Shown in pieces: positions 35,612 through 43,373 of a DNA stretch of 64,000 nucleotides. Numbering within the stretch: position 1 is the first letter of the stretch; every line of letters begins with the position of its first letter. Origin of the DNA: Pantoea alhagi (GTDB lineage Bacteria > Pseudomonadota > Gammaproteobacteria > Enterobacterales > Enterobacteriaceae); contig NZ_CP019706.1 in the NCBI RefSeq assembly GCF_002101395.1, forward strand, positions 4,092,001-4,156,000. Direction: 5' to 3'. The position numbers and the translations under genes were made by a program. The notes beneath the pieces were generated by a model, which saw nothing but the letters and a program-made list of their open reading frames with translations, had not been told where the DNA came from and made no database searches.

Positions 35612-35689
35612 ATGACCAAAGCGCTCAATATTTATATCGTTTTCGCAGCAGCCTGCGGTCGACAAAGTGAATACATGGATGAAAGATGA
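35612..35689 (+). CDS. possible 25-aa lipoprotein-like peptide
   Basis: A short frame MTKALNIYIVFAAACGRQSE (25 aa in all) has a Lys, a hydrophobic stretch and a lipobox-like FAAAC, then a short acidic-basic tail, like a minimal lipoprotein. GGGGGA upstream is 12 bp away, a poor ribosome site. It ends 15 bp before the DUF3289 start. It may be a real leader gene, a remnant or chance. Confidence 0.25.
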   Translation: MTKALNIYIVFAAACGRQSEYMDER

Positions 35690-35704
35690 CACAAGGAGTG
35701 AGCA

Positions 35705-36547
35705 ATGACGGCTTTACGTTTTCCCTGCAGGATATTCGAAACGCAAAAAAGAATGGATGATTACGGCGCAGACGATATGCGCTACGGCGATCTTACCGAA
35801 TCGCAGTTAAAAAATGAGTATCACCTGCATGATGTTTCCACCCGCATTGATCCATATACCCTGACGGAAATTACCCCGTTCCGGCAGCCGCATTCGCGAT
35901 TCTATGGCTCCTGGGGCGCAGGCGCAAAACATTCTACAGCCGAGTGCGTCACTATTCTTTTTGATGAAATGCGCCATCTGTCGCAGGCTTTTGCCATCTA
36001 TGGACCTTACAGACATCTTATCGAAGAGATGATTACCCATATGCAACATGGCGAAGGCGCGCCGTTTAGCAGCCCCTATCTGAACAGCGCGCTGAGGATG
36101 CATATTATTAATGATAGATCTTCCGAGAACAGTACACGTCTGTTATTACAGGATACTTTTGCATTAAAAATTGACTGGAAAAATAAATTTTATCCAGCAT
36201 CAGATAAAGCAGAGTTAAAAAAAGCTATTTCAAAGGGTAAGCTACCAAAATTCGATCGTTTTCAGGATAAAATTAACGGTATGGGCATTACCGTACATGA
36301 TACCTGGGCTACTCATATCACCATCGAATCACTCTGTATTGATAATTATCATTACCGGGCCAGGGTAAAGTACACAATACAGGATCACTTCGGTTTGGAT
36401 GCTTACGATATCTTAAAAGCGAAGTTTAACCTGTTTCGCTTCTTCCGCATCTGGTTTGTGTTGCAGCGGTACAATCGCTTTGGTTTCAAACCTTTTATCA
36501 CCAATATGGAAGCCATAACAGAAATCACCGGGGATGCCAGACGATGA
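35705..36547 (+). CDS. DUF3289 family protein
   Basis: This 280-aa protein matches the DUF3289 family as I remember it: HMQHGEGAPFSSPYLNSAL, DKINGMGITVHDTWATHI, KYTIQDHFGLD and FRFFRIWFVLQRYNRFGF are typical. The function is unknown. DUF3289 domains are often found near type VI secretion VgrG/PAAR genes and next to DUF943; I infer, without proof, a secreted-toxin role. There is no signal peptide and no export domain here. AAGGAG lies 7 bp before the ATG. Codon use and AT content rise towards its 3' half, unlike neighbours. It overlaps the next gene by ATGA. Confidence 0.8.
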   Translation: MTALRFPCRIFETQKRMDDYGADDMRYGDLTESQLKNEYHLHDVSTRIDPYTLTEITPFRQPHSRFYGSWGAGAKHSTAECVTILFDEMRHLSQAFAIYGPYRHLIEEMITHMQHGEGAPFSSPYLNSALRMHIINDRSSENSTRLLLQDTFALKIDWKNKFYPASDKAELKKAISKGKLPKFDRFQDKINGMGITVHDTWATHITIESLCIDNYHYRARVKYTIQDHFGLDAYDILKAKFNLFRFFRIWFVLQRYNRFGFKPFITNMEAITEITGDARR

Positions 36548-37004
36548 TAAAAAACAAAAAATTGCGCTGGTCAATATTAATTATTGCAGCTATAGCATTA
36601 AGTTATTTCTCCTGGCTATCTCTGCGGCCAGTAAAAATTATTGCGGTTCATGATGATGGGAATTATACCGATATACTAGTAGACAATTTTCCCATCACCG
36701 TAAGGGGAAAAATAGGCTGGTGGCGGGAAAACAGCGAGATGCTTAAAAGCCATTACGGCATCCCTAAACCTTCCCTCTCTGGCAGCTATACCATCACTTT
36801 TTGGCTGTTCGGCGACGGCTATATGGAAGAGGGAAAATATGACAGGCTGTGTTTCATGGAAATGAAAACGAAAAAAACTGCATAGAAAAGGACAAGACTT
36901 TTACTGTCAGATACAGTAAAAATAGCGGCCTCTATTTTCTTGCACATGATGGTTATTACCAACTAACAGATAGCGGAAAAATAGTGCAGCTGCCTTCTGA
37001 TTAA
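36544..37004 (+). pseudogene. DUF943 family protein, frameshifted
   Basis: The N-terminal part (36544-36885, 113 aa) has one membrane segment (about 9-27), then RPVKIIAVHDDGNYTDILV, GKIGWWRENSEMLKSHYGIPKP and FGDGYMEEGKYDRLCF, typical of DUF943. It stops at TAG after a run of seven A (36871-36877). The -1 frame immediately continues with CIEKDKTFTVRYSKNSGLYF...HDGYYQLTDSGKIVQ, the expected DUF943 C-terminus, ending at 37004. One base is missing from a 154-codon gene. It may be a true mutation, phase variation, or a read error. Confidence 0.8.
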
Positions 37005-37201
37005 ATAAAATTCATTCACCGCTGAGGTTGCCCCGAAGACATCGGATCATGTGTGCCTTTCAGGCGGACAAGGTAAAGCTCCAGTCGTGGGAGCAGACCG
37101 CTGTCGGTTTAACCGGCGCGGAAAGCCGTATGGGCTGAGATATTAAAATTCCTCATCCTGCTTCCGATCGCGAACAGCGGTTATAAGACAGGCCCCAACG
37201 T

Positions 37202-37227
37202 AAAAAGGCGAGCCGAAGCTCGCCTTT
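37202..37227 (-). terminator. ptsG intrinsic terminator
   Basis: AAAGGCGAGC-CGAA-GCTCGCCTTT is a perfect hairpin; on the minus strand the T run reads CCTTTTTA. It lies 17 bp past the ptsG stop codon. Confidence 0.85.
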
Positions 37228-37244
37228 GCTGTGTGCATCAGTGA

Positions 37245-38678
37245 TTAACTGTTGCGAATATAATCATCCATTTCGGTTTTCAGGTTATCGGACTTAGTGC
37301 CGAAAATAGCCTGCACACCGGAACCAGCCACTACCACACCGGCAGCGCCCAGTTTTTTCAGGCCAGCCTGATCCACTTTGGATACGTCGGCTACGCTAAC
37401 ACGCAGACGGGTAATACAGGCATCCAGGTTCGTGATGTTCTCTTTACCACCGAACGCGGTAACCAGGTTAGCTGCCATTTCATTGGCTGTACCGGTTGAC
37501 TGCTCAGTCGTGGTTTCTTCACGGCCTGGCGTTTTCAGGTTCAGCTTCGCAATCAGCACGCGGAAGATGGTGTAGTAAACCAGACCATAAATAATACCTA
37601 CAATCGGGAACAGCCAGATTTTGCTGCTGTTGCCGCTCAGCACGATAAAATCGATCAGGCCGTGCGAGAAGCTGGTGCCGTCACGCATGCCAAGCAGGAT
37701 ACAGATCGGGAAGGCCAGACCTGCCAGAATAGCGTGGATTGCATAGAGAATCGGTGCCACGAACATGAACGAGAACTCGATCGGCTCGGTGATACCGGTC
37801 AGGAACGAAGTCAGCGCTGCGGAGATCATGATACCGCCCACTTTCGCACGGTTCTCTGGTTTTGCAGAGTGCCAGATAGCGATAGCGGCTGCCGGCAGAC
37901 CATACATTTTGAACAGGAAGCCGCCAGAAAGTTTGCCCGCAGTCGGGTCGCCTGCCATATAGCGTGGAATATCACCGTGGAAGACCTGTCCTGCGGCGTT
38001 GGTGAATTCACCAATCTGCATCTGGAAAGGAACGTTCCAGATATGATGCAGGCCAAACGGCACCAGAGAACGCTCAATCAAACCGTACAGACCAAAGGCC
38101 ACAACCGGGTTTTGATAAGCCGCCCATTGAGAGAAGTCCTGAATCGCGCTGCCAATCGGCGGCCAGATAAAGGAAAGGATAACGCCCAGGATAATCGCCG
38201 CCATACCAGAAATAATCGGTACAAAACGTTTACCGGCAAAGAAGCCCAGATATTCAGGCAGCTTAATACGGTAGAAGCGGTTAAACATGTAGGCGGCAAT
38301 AGAACCGGCAATGATGCCGCCCAGTACCCCGGTATCCGCCAGGTGTTTAGCGGTAATTTCTTCTGCCGGTAAATGCAGCACCAGCGGTGCGACAACCGCC
38401 ATGGTTTTCACCATGATGCCGTAAGCAACCACAGCCGCCAGCGCCGAAACGCCGTCGTTATTGGTAAAGCCTAATGCCACACCAATAGCAAAGATCAACG
38501 GCATGTTAGCGAACACCGAGCCGCCCGCTTCCGCCATCACATGTGAAACAACGGCTGGCAACCAGGAAAAGTTTGCCGAACCGACACCCAATAAAATACC
38601 GGCGATCGGCAGAACCGACACCGGTAGCATGAGCGATTTACCGACCTTTTGCAGGTTTGCAAATGCGTTCTTAAACAT
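37245..38678 (-). CDS. ptsG: PTS glucose-specific EIICB component
   Basis: PtsG imports and phosphorylates glucose, receiving phosphate from EIIA-Glc (Crr). The 477 aa equal the E. coli length. The N-terminal IIC domain (to about 390, many membrane segments) carries the glucose-specific GITEPIEFSFMFVAP, and the IIB domain has the phospho-cysteine in NLDACITRLRVSVAD (about residue 421). Upstream lie recognisable CRP and Mlc sites and the SgrS pairing region, so the full E. coli-type control appears conserved. Confidence 0.97.
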   Translation of the reverse strand: MFKNAFANLQKVGKSLMLPVSVLPIAGILLGVGSANFSWLPAVVSHVMAEAGGSVFANMPLIFAIGVALGFTNNDGVSALAAVVAYGIMVKTMAVVAPLVLHLPAEEITAKHLADTGVLGGIIAGSIAAYMFNRFYRIKLPEYLGFFAGKRFVPIISGMAAIILGVILSFIWPPIGSAIQDFSQWAAYQNPVVAFGLYGLIERSLVPFGLHHIWNVPFQMQIGEFTNAAGQVFHGDIPRYMAGDPTAGKLSGGFLFKMYGLPAAAIAIWHSAKPENRAKVGGIMISAALTSFLTGITEPIEFSFMFVAPILYAIHAILAGLAFPICILLGMRDGTSFSHGLIDFIVLSGNSSKIWLFPIVGIIYGLVYYTIFRVLIAKLNLKTPGREETTTEQSTGTANEMAANLVTAFGGKENITNLDACITRLRVSVADVSKVDQAGLKKLGAAGVVVAGSGVQAIFGTKSDNLKTEMDDYIRNS

Positions 38679-38687
38679 ATTGTGGAA

Positions 38688-38703
38688 CTCCTGAGTATGA
38701 GTG
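38688..38703 (-). promoter_or_regulatory. SgrS sRNA target site in ptsG leader
   Basis: The minus strand reads CACTCATACTCAGGAG just before the start codon. CATACTCAGGAG is the E. coli ptsG segment paired by the sugar-phosphate-stress sRNA SgrS, and it includes the ribosome binding site. Confidence 0.65.
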
Positions 38704-38775
38704 CTTTTAATCGCGTGGTACGCGTGGCAAAAGAGGGAGGATCTTCTGCCTCTGGAGCTTGTTAAGGCTCTCTGG

Positions 38776-38800
38776 ATTTATTACGAAGAGTAAAATAAAT
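38776..38800. promoter_or_regulatory. Mlc operator of ptsG
   Basis: On the minus strand ATTTATTTTACTCTTCGTAAT carries the dyad TTATTttAC-N-GTaaTAA and closely follows the known E. coli ptsG Mlc site. It overlaps the expected transcript start. Confidence 0.65.
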
Positions 38801-38813
38801 CTGTTCAGTTTTG

Positions 38814-38829
38814 TTTGATACCTGTCACG
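38814..38829. promoter_or_regulatory. CRP site of ptsG
   Basis: The minus strand reads CGTGA-CAGGTA-TCAAA, one mismatch per half from TGTGA-N6-TCACA, and resembles the E. coli ptsG CRP site I. It lies just upstream of the Mlc operator. Confidence 0.6.
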
Positions 38830-38891
38830 TTTCGCCCATCAGGCGGCTAACCTTTAGGATATTTTTTATTGTTTTGCCAACTTTTGTACAG

Positions 38892-38924
38892 AAAAAATCG
38901 TCAGCGCAGCGATTTTGGCGCTGC
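38892..38924 (-). terminator. tatD operon terminator
   Basis: Minus-strand arms CAGCGC and GCGCTG (about 10-nt loop) are followed by ACGATTTTTT. It lies 43 bp past the tatD stop. Confidence 0.5.
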
Positions 38925-38966
38925 ACTTTACGATCTTAACGGATTAATTACGAGCTCTAAAAAAAG

Positions 38967-39767
38967 TCACACAGGCGTATCGGTCAACCGTGAAAGCGGA
39001 ACATGAAACAGGTCAGAAAAGTTTTGCGTAGTGGCCTGAGCCAGCGTTTCTAAATCAACGCCCTTAAGCACGGCCATATACTCCGCCACATCGCGGGTAA
39101 AGGCAGGCTGGTTCTCTTTTCCGCGATGTGGCACGGGCGCAAGATAGGGTGAATCGGTCTCCACCAGCAAGCGATCCAGCGGAACATAGCGTGCAGCTTC
39201 GCGTAACGCCTCTGCATTACGAAAGGTAACGATGCCGGAAAATGAGATGTAAAAGCCCATATCCAGTAGCTTAGCTGCGGTTTCACGATCCTCGGTAAAG
39301 CAGTGCAGTACGCCACTACACTCCTCTGCCCCTTCTTCCCGCAGAATTGCCAGCGTATCTTCCCGCGCATCGCGTGTATGTACGATAACGGGTTTGTTCA
39401 GTTGGCGGCCCACGCGAATATGCTCACGGAAGGAAGCCTGCTGACGCGCCCTGGTTTCTGGCTGATAGTGGTAATCCAGCCCGGTTTCGCCCATGGCAAT
39501 AACGCGAGGATCGTCAGCCAGCTGCGCCAGCTCAGCGAAATCCCATTCCTCTTGCTGATTTAAAGGATGTACGCCACAGGACCAGGCAACATTCGGGCGG
39601 TCGCCCAGCAGCTGCGCCATGGCTTTGAACCCTGGCAACGTGGTAGCAACCGCCAGCATAAATTTGACATCGCGCGCGGCGGCTTTCGCCAGTACATCAT
39701 CCACGTCTTTATGCAATGTCTCATAATTCAGACCATCAAGATGGCAGTGGGAATCAACTAAAAACAT
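38967..39767 (-). CDS. ycfH: TatD-family metal-dependent hydrolase YcfH
   Basis: YcfH is a TatD-type putative DNase of 266 aa (E. coli 265). Metal ligands are visible: DSHCHLD at the N-terminus (His7, His9), GETGLDYHY with its Glu, VHTRDAR, LHCFTE, and ETDSPYLAP at the C-terminus. The true substrate in cells is not settled; nuclease activity is known for the family. It is the last gene of pabC-mltG-tmk-holB-ycfH. Confidence 0.93.
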   Translation of the reverse strand: MFLVDSHCHLDGLNYETLHKDVDDVLAKAAARDVKFMLAVATTLPGFKAMAQLLGDRPNVAWSCGVHPLNQQEEWDFAELAQLADDPRVIAMGETGLDYHYQPETRARQQASFREHIRVGRQLNKPVIVHTRDAREDTLAILREEGAEECSGVLHCFTEDRETAAKLLDMGFYISFSGIVTFRNAEALREAARYVPLDRLLVETDSPYLAPVPHRGKENQPAFTRDVAEYMAVLKGVDLETLAQATTQNFSDLFHVPLSRLTDTPV

Positions 39768-39781
39768 AACAACTCTCTCGG

Positions 39782-40780
39782 TTAATCAGCCAGCGATGTC
39801 GACGCTGGTCTGAGTAAGGTTTCCCAGTTTAATAACTGTTCGGTTAGCAATAATTCCCGGTTGACCGCAACAATATGTATCAGGCGTTCCCGACACAGCA
39901 GCCATTGACGCAGGCTTTTATCCAGCGCGGCGGCCGGTAGACGCTGTGCCAGCTGAGTAATCAGCGCGGGTTGATCGACATTGGCGATAAACTGGTCTCC
40001 GCTGTGTTGCCATTTCAGCGCATCCGTTAGCAGTGAAGCCAGCCAGCTGATTCTTTCGGCGACGTTATCATGATTGAGCTGCGGCAACAGTGTAAGCACA
40101 TCGCCTATCAGAGCGCTGGCCAGCGTAGCGCACAGCGTCTGACGCTGTTCCCAGTTTTGCTTATCAAGCAGCGCCAGCGCGGCGGCGGGTGCACCGCTGC
40201 TGAGGCGGAGCGCAGTCAGCATCGCTTCATGAGAACCCGCATTTTGCTTTTGTAGCCAGCCAAGGCTGTGCGCCTCGTCGGGTGGTGCAAGATGCAGCTT
40301 CAGGCAACGGCTGCGTAGCGTGGGCAACAGCCTTGACGGCTCTGCACTGCTCAAAAAAAACCAGCTGTTCTGCGGCGGCTCTTCCAGCGTTTTCAACAGG
40401 GCGTTAGCGGCTGCCTCAGTAAGCTGTCCGGCATCAGGTAGCCACACTACTTTTGCGCCGCCCTGCTGAGCATGGTGATACAGCGTCTCGTTCACATCGC
40501 GTACTGCATCAATCCCCAGCGCGCTTTTCCCTTTTTCCGCCGTCAGTCGATGCCAGTCAGGATGGGTACCCGCCATCATTAACTGGCAACCGTGACAGTG
40601 ACCGCAGCTTTTTTGTCCATCGCGTCGTTGGCATAACAGCCAGCGGCTTACCGCCCAGATTAGCGCAGCGTCGCCCATACCCGGCAATGCCTGTACCAGC
40701 ACAGCATGATGCGCCCGCCCAGCCTGATGCTGAGCAACAAGCTGACGATAAACAGGATTAAGCCACGGATACCAGTTCAT
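39782..40780 (-). CDS. holB: DNA polymerase III delta' subunit
   Basis: HolB is the stator of the clamp loader. The 332-aa product (E. coli 334) has a degenerate AAA+ core without a functional P-loop, a four-cysteine zinc module (LLCQRRDGQKSCGHCHGC), the SRC-type motif TLRSRCLKL that contacts a neighbour's ATP, and a C-terminal collar domain. It starts on the last base of the tmk stop region (1-bp overlap) and ends 14 bp before ycfH. Confidence 0.96.
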   Translation of the reverse strand: MNWYPWLNPVYRQLVAQHQAGRAHHAVLVQALPGMGDAALIWAVSRWLLCQRRDGQKSCGHCHGCQLMMAGTHPDWHRLTAEKGKSALGIDAVRDVNETLYHHAQQGGAKVVWLPDAGQLTEAAANALLKTLEEPPQNSWFFLSSAEPSRLLPTLRSRCLKLHLAPPDEAHSLGWLQKQNAGSHEAMLTALRLSSGAPAAALALLDKQNWEQRQTLCATLASALIGDVLTLLPQLNHDNVAERISWLASLLTDALKWQHSGDQFIANVDQPALITQLAQRLPAAALDKSLRQWLLCRERLIHIVAVNRELLLTEQLLNWETLLRPASTSLAD

Positions 40781-41412
40781 TATTTTTGCTCCACCAGCCA
40801 GGCTTGCAGAACAGTTTTAAGTGACATTGTCACTTGTTCCAGCGGCTGGCTGGCATCAATGGTTTTAATGGAATCATCGCAAGCTGCCAGGGCCTGATAA
40901 CGCTCACGGGTGCGCATAAAGAAATTTAGCGACTCCTGTTCAATACGATCGAGTTCGCCGCGTGCGCGTGCGCGCTGCAAACCAATTTCCGGCGTAACAT
41001 CCAGGTAGAGCGTTAAGTGAGGACGAAAATCGCCCAGCACGGTATCGCGTAGCGTCTGCATCAACTGTTGGTCGATACCACGTCCGCCGCCCTGATACGC
41101 CTGTGAAGAGAGATCGTGGCGATCGCCCACCACCCAGGCACCACGCGCCAGCGCTGGTTTGATTACCGTTTCCACCAGCTGTACACGGGCGGCATACAGC
41201 ATCAGCAATTCGGCTTTATCGGTTATCTTTTCTCCTTCCAGCCCCTGCTTAATAAGATTGCGCAGCTGCTCTGCCAGCGGGGTACCGCCCGGCTCACGGG
41301 TAAAGACAATATCGGTAATGCCCTGCTCGCGCAGCTGTTCAACAATGCAGTCACGTGCGGTGGTTTTCCCGGCCCCCTCCAGCCCTTCAATTACAATAAA
41401 CTTAGCGTTCAT
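40780..41412 (-). CDS. tmk: thymidylate kinase
   Basis: Tmk phosphorylates dTMP to dTDP. In 210 aa it shows Walker A EGLEGAGKTT (about 9-18), the DRY-like motif VVGDRHDLSSQAYQGGGR, TREPGGTPLAE for nucleotide recognition, and a LID with RARARGELDRIE. The type II pattern (basic residues in the LID, Gly in the P-loop) is as in E. coli. It overlaps mltG by 11 bp and holB by 1. Confidence 0.97.
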   Translation of the reverse strand: MNAKFIVIEGLEGAGKTTARDCIVEQLREQGITDIVFTREPGGTPLAEQLRNLIKQGLEGEKITDKAELLMLYAARVQLVETVIKPALARGAWVVGDRHDLSSQAYQGGGRGIDQQLMQTLRDTVLGDFRPHLTLYLDVTPEIGLQRARARGELDRIEQESLNFFMRTRERYQALAACDDSIKTIDASQPLEQVTMSLKTVLQAWLVEQK

Positions 41413-42424
41413 TTTTTTCCTTCATGGTCGTGCGCCATGCCTGCACGGCCCGATTATGGCTGGCCAGGTTGGTGGTAAAGGTATGTCCGCCCTTACCGTC
41501 GGCGACAAAATAGAGATAATTGCTTTTTACCGGATGGGCAGCGGCTTCAAGCGAGGCTTTACCCGGCAAGGCGATAGGTCCCGGCGGCAGGCCGTTGATG
41601 GTGTAGGTGTTATAAGCCGTCGGGGCTTCCAGATCTTTACGCGTCAGGGTGCCATTATACTTTTCGCCCATCCCGTAAATCACTGTGGGATCGGTTTGCA
41701 GACGCATACCCACCCGCAGGCGGTTAATAAATACCGAGGCGACCTTTGTTCGTTCATTGCTGACCGCCGTCTCTTTTTCAATGATAGAGGCCATGGTCAC
41801 TAACTCATTAGGCGTTTTATAAGGCAAATCAGGCATACGGTTCTGCCAGATTTTCGCCACTTCCTCTTTCATGCGCTGATGCGCGCGTTTCAGTAACGCT
41901 ACATCGCTGGTATTGGCGGTGTAGAGCCAGGTATCCGGCCAGAGCCAGCCCTCCAGATTTTCATCCTCTTTCAGCCCCAGCGCTGCTGCGACCGTTTCTG
42001 GCCGGTCATCTTTCAACGTATGTTTGATCCAGGGCGAGCTACGTAACGCCTGCAGAACATCCTGCAGACGTGTGCCTTCGGTAAAGCGTACCGGAAACTG
42101 CGCCTCTTTGCCGCTGGCCAGCAGCGTCAGCAGCTGACGCACATTCAAGCCAGCGTCCAGGCGATAGGTGCCCGCCTTGAATTTTGCCAGTTCCGGCTCC
42201 AGCTTCAGCAGCACGCCAAACCACGGCGACGGCTTAATGATATGCTGGCTTTCCAGCTGCGCTTCAAGAGCAAGGCGGCCTGTACCGGCCGGCAGCGTGA
42301 AAATCTTTTCCTGGCTAATGGTTAATGGCGACGCGGCAAACTCACGCACCTGCCAGTAACAAACGACAGCAGCGGCAGCTAACAGCAGCGCCACAGCAGC
42401 CAAAATTTTAATTTTTCGGGTCAT
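41402..42424 (-). CDS. mltG: endolytic murein transglycosylase MltG
   Basis: MltG is an inner-membrane enzyme that cuts nascent glycan strands and so terminates chain growth. The 340-aa product has an N-terminal membrane anchor (about 7-25), a LysM-like subdomain, and the YceG catalytic domain with MASIIEKETAVSNERTKVASVF (catalytic Glu in IEKET) and LQTDPTVIYGMG. The C-terminal LYFVADGKGGHTFTTNLASHN is conserved. pabC is 13 bp upstream and tmk overlaps. Confidence 0.96.
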   Translation of the reverse strand: MTRKIKILAAVALLLAAAAVVCYWQVREFAASPLTISQEKIFTLPAGTGRLALEAQLESQHIIKPSPWFGVLLKLEPELAKFKAGTYRLDAGLNVRQLLTLLASGKEAQFPVRFTEGTRLQDVLQALRSSPWIKHTLKDDRPETVAAALGLKEDENLEGWLWPDTWLYTANTSDVALLKRAHQRMKEEVAKIWQNRMPDLPYKTPNELVTMASIIEKETAVSNERTKVASVFINRLRVGMRLQTDPTVIYGMGEKYNGTLTRKDLEAPTAYNTYTINGLPPGPIALPGKASLEAAAHPVKSNYLYFVADGKGGHTFTTNLASHNRAVQAWRTTMKEKNER

Positions 42425-42437
42425 GATTAATCCAATA

Positions 42438-43241
42438 TTAACAATCTGGCAGCAGTCGTTGATAAAGCGTACGGGATTGATAGTGCCAGCTATCGATCTG
42501 CCTTACTGGCAGTAAGGGCATCAGAGCGTTTGAGATAAAAACCTCATCCGCATCCACCAGCGTCTGCGGCTCTTCCCGCACCACCTGACAGACATAACCG
42601 TGCCGCCGCGCCAGCGCAATGATGTGCCGACGCATAATCCCGTCAACGCCTGCGCCGCTAACAGCGGGCGTATAGAGCTGATTTCCTTTGCGCCAGAATA
42701 AATTAGCCGCACAGCATTCCACCAGCTTGCCCTCAGTGTCAAGCACCAGCGCCTCATCGGCGCCGCTCTGCTCAAGCTGTGTGCGGATCAGCACCTGCTC
42801 CAGCCGGTTAAGGTGTTTGATTCCGGCAAGCTGAGGGTTAATGCCAAGGCGCACCGGGCTGGTCATCAGGCGAACGCCGCTTTCACTCAGTGCGGCATAA
42901 TGTCCCGGCGCGGCAAACAGCATAATGATACGTACCGGTTGATGGCATCCGGCACCGCTATAGCCTCGCCCGCCTGAGCCACGTGACAGAATCACCTTCA
43001 GAACGCCGTCGTCCTGCCGCCAGCTGGCTGCAGCGATCCCCATCTCCTGTTTTAACCGAAGCCAGTCAACGTCGGGGATCATTAGTACAGAAGCCGCTTC
43101 CTGCAGGCGCTGAAGATGCGCCTCCAGCCAGGCTATTTTGCCCTGGTGCAGACGCGCAGTGGTAAAACAACCATCGCCGTAGTGTAAGGCGCGATCGCTG
43201 ACCGCTATCTGCTGCTGCTGCTCGCCGTTAATCCAAATCAT
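42438..43241 (-). CDS. pabC: aminodeoxychorismate lyase
   Basis: PabC is a PLP enzyme that converts aminodeoxychorismate to p-aminobenzoate and pyruvate for folate. The 267-aa product (E. coli 269) has the class IV fold: DRALHYGDGCFTT at the N-terminus, the PLP lysine in GIKHLNRLEQVL, and LVECCAANLFWRKG. It opens the pabC-mltG-tmk-holB-ycfH operon, separated from fabF by a terminator. Confidence 0.95.
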   Translation of the reverse strand: MIWINGEQQQQIAVSDRALHYGDGCFTTARLHQGKIAWLEAHLQRLQEAASVLMIPDVDWLRLKQEMGIAAASWRQDDGVLKVILSRGSGGRGYSGAGCHQPVRIIMLFAAPGHYAALSESGVRLMTSPVRLGINPQLAGIKHLNRLEQVLIRTQLEQSGADEALVLDTEGKLVECCAANLFWRKGNQLYTPAVSGAGVDGIMRRHIIALARRHGYVCQVVREEPQTLVDADEVFISNALMPLLPVRQIDSWHYQSRTLYQRLLPDC

Positions 43242-43331
43242 TTGCTCACTCGTTTGCTGAGGCTGCCCACTTAAGCTTACCGTTATGGCGCTCAGGTTAC
43301 AGCCCTGAGCCGTTCAGAATAGTCCAGATGT

Positions 43332-43356
43332 AAAAAAGGCCCGCAAAGCGGGCCTT
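43332..43356 (-). terminator. fabF intrinsic terminator
   Basis: AAGGCCCGC-AAA-GCGGGCCTT is a perfect 9-bp stem; the minus strand continues TTTTTTA. It lies about 18 bp past the fabF stop. Confidence 0.85.
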
Positions 43357-43373
43357 AAATAGCAATGGTACCG

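Noticed and set aside
36868..36880. Programmed -1 ribosomal frameshift in the DUF943 gene
   Set aside because: The zero-frame phase is G-AAA-AAA-ACT, not the X-XXY-YYZ phase of a slippery heptamer, and no following hairpin is obvious. Mutation or slippage of the A tract is simpler.
37110..37140. Group II intron remnant (CGGAAAGCCGTATGGGC)
   Set aside because: Only about nine bases resemble the conserved intron segment; no domain V hairpin or reverse transcriptase is near.
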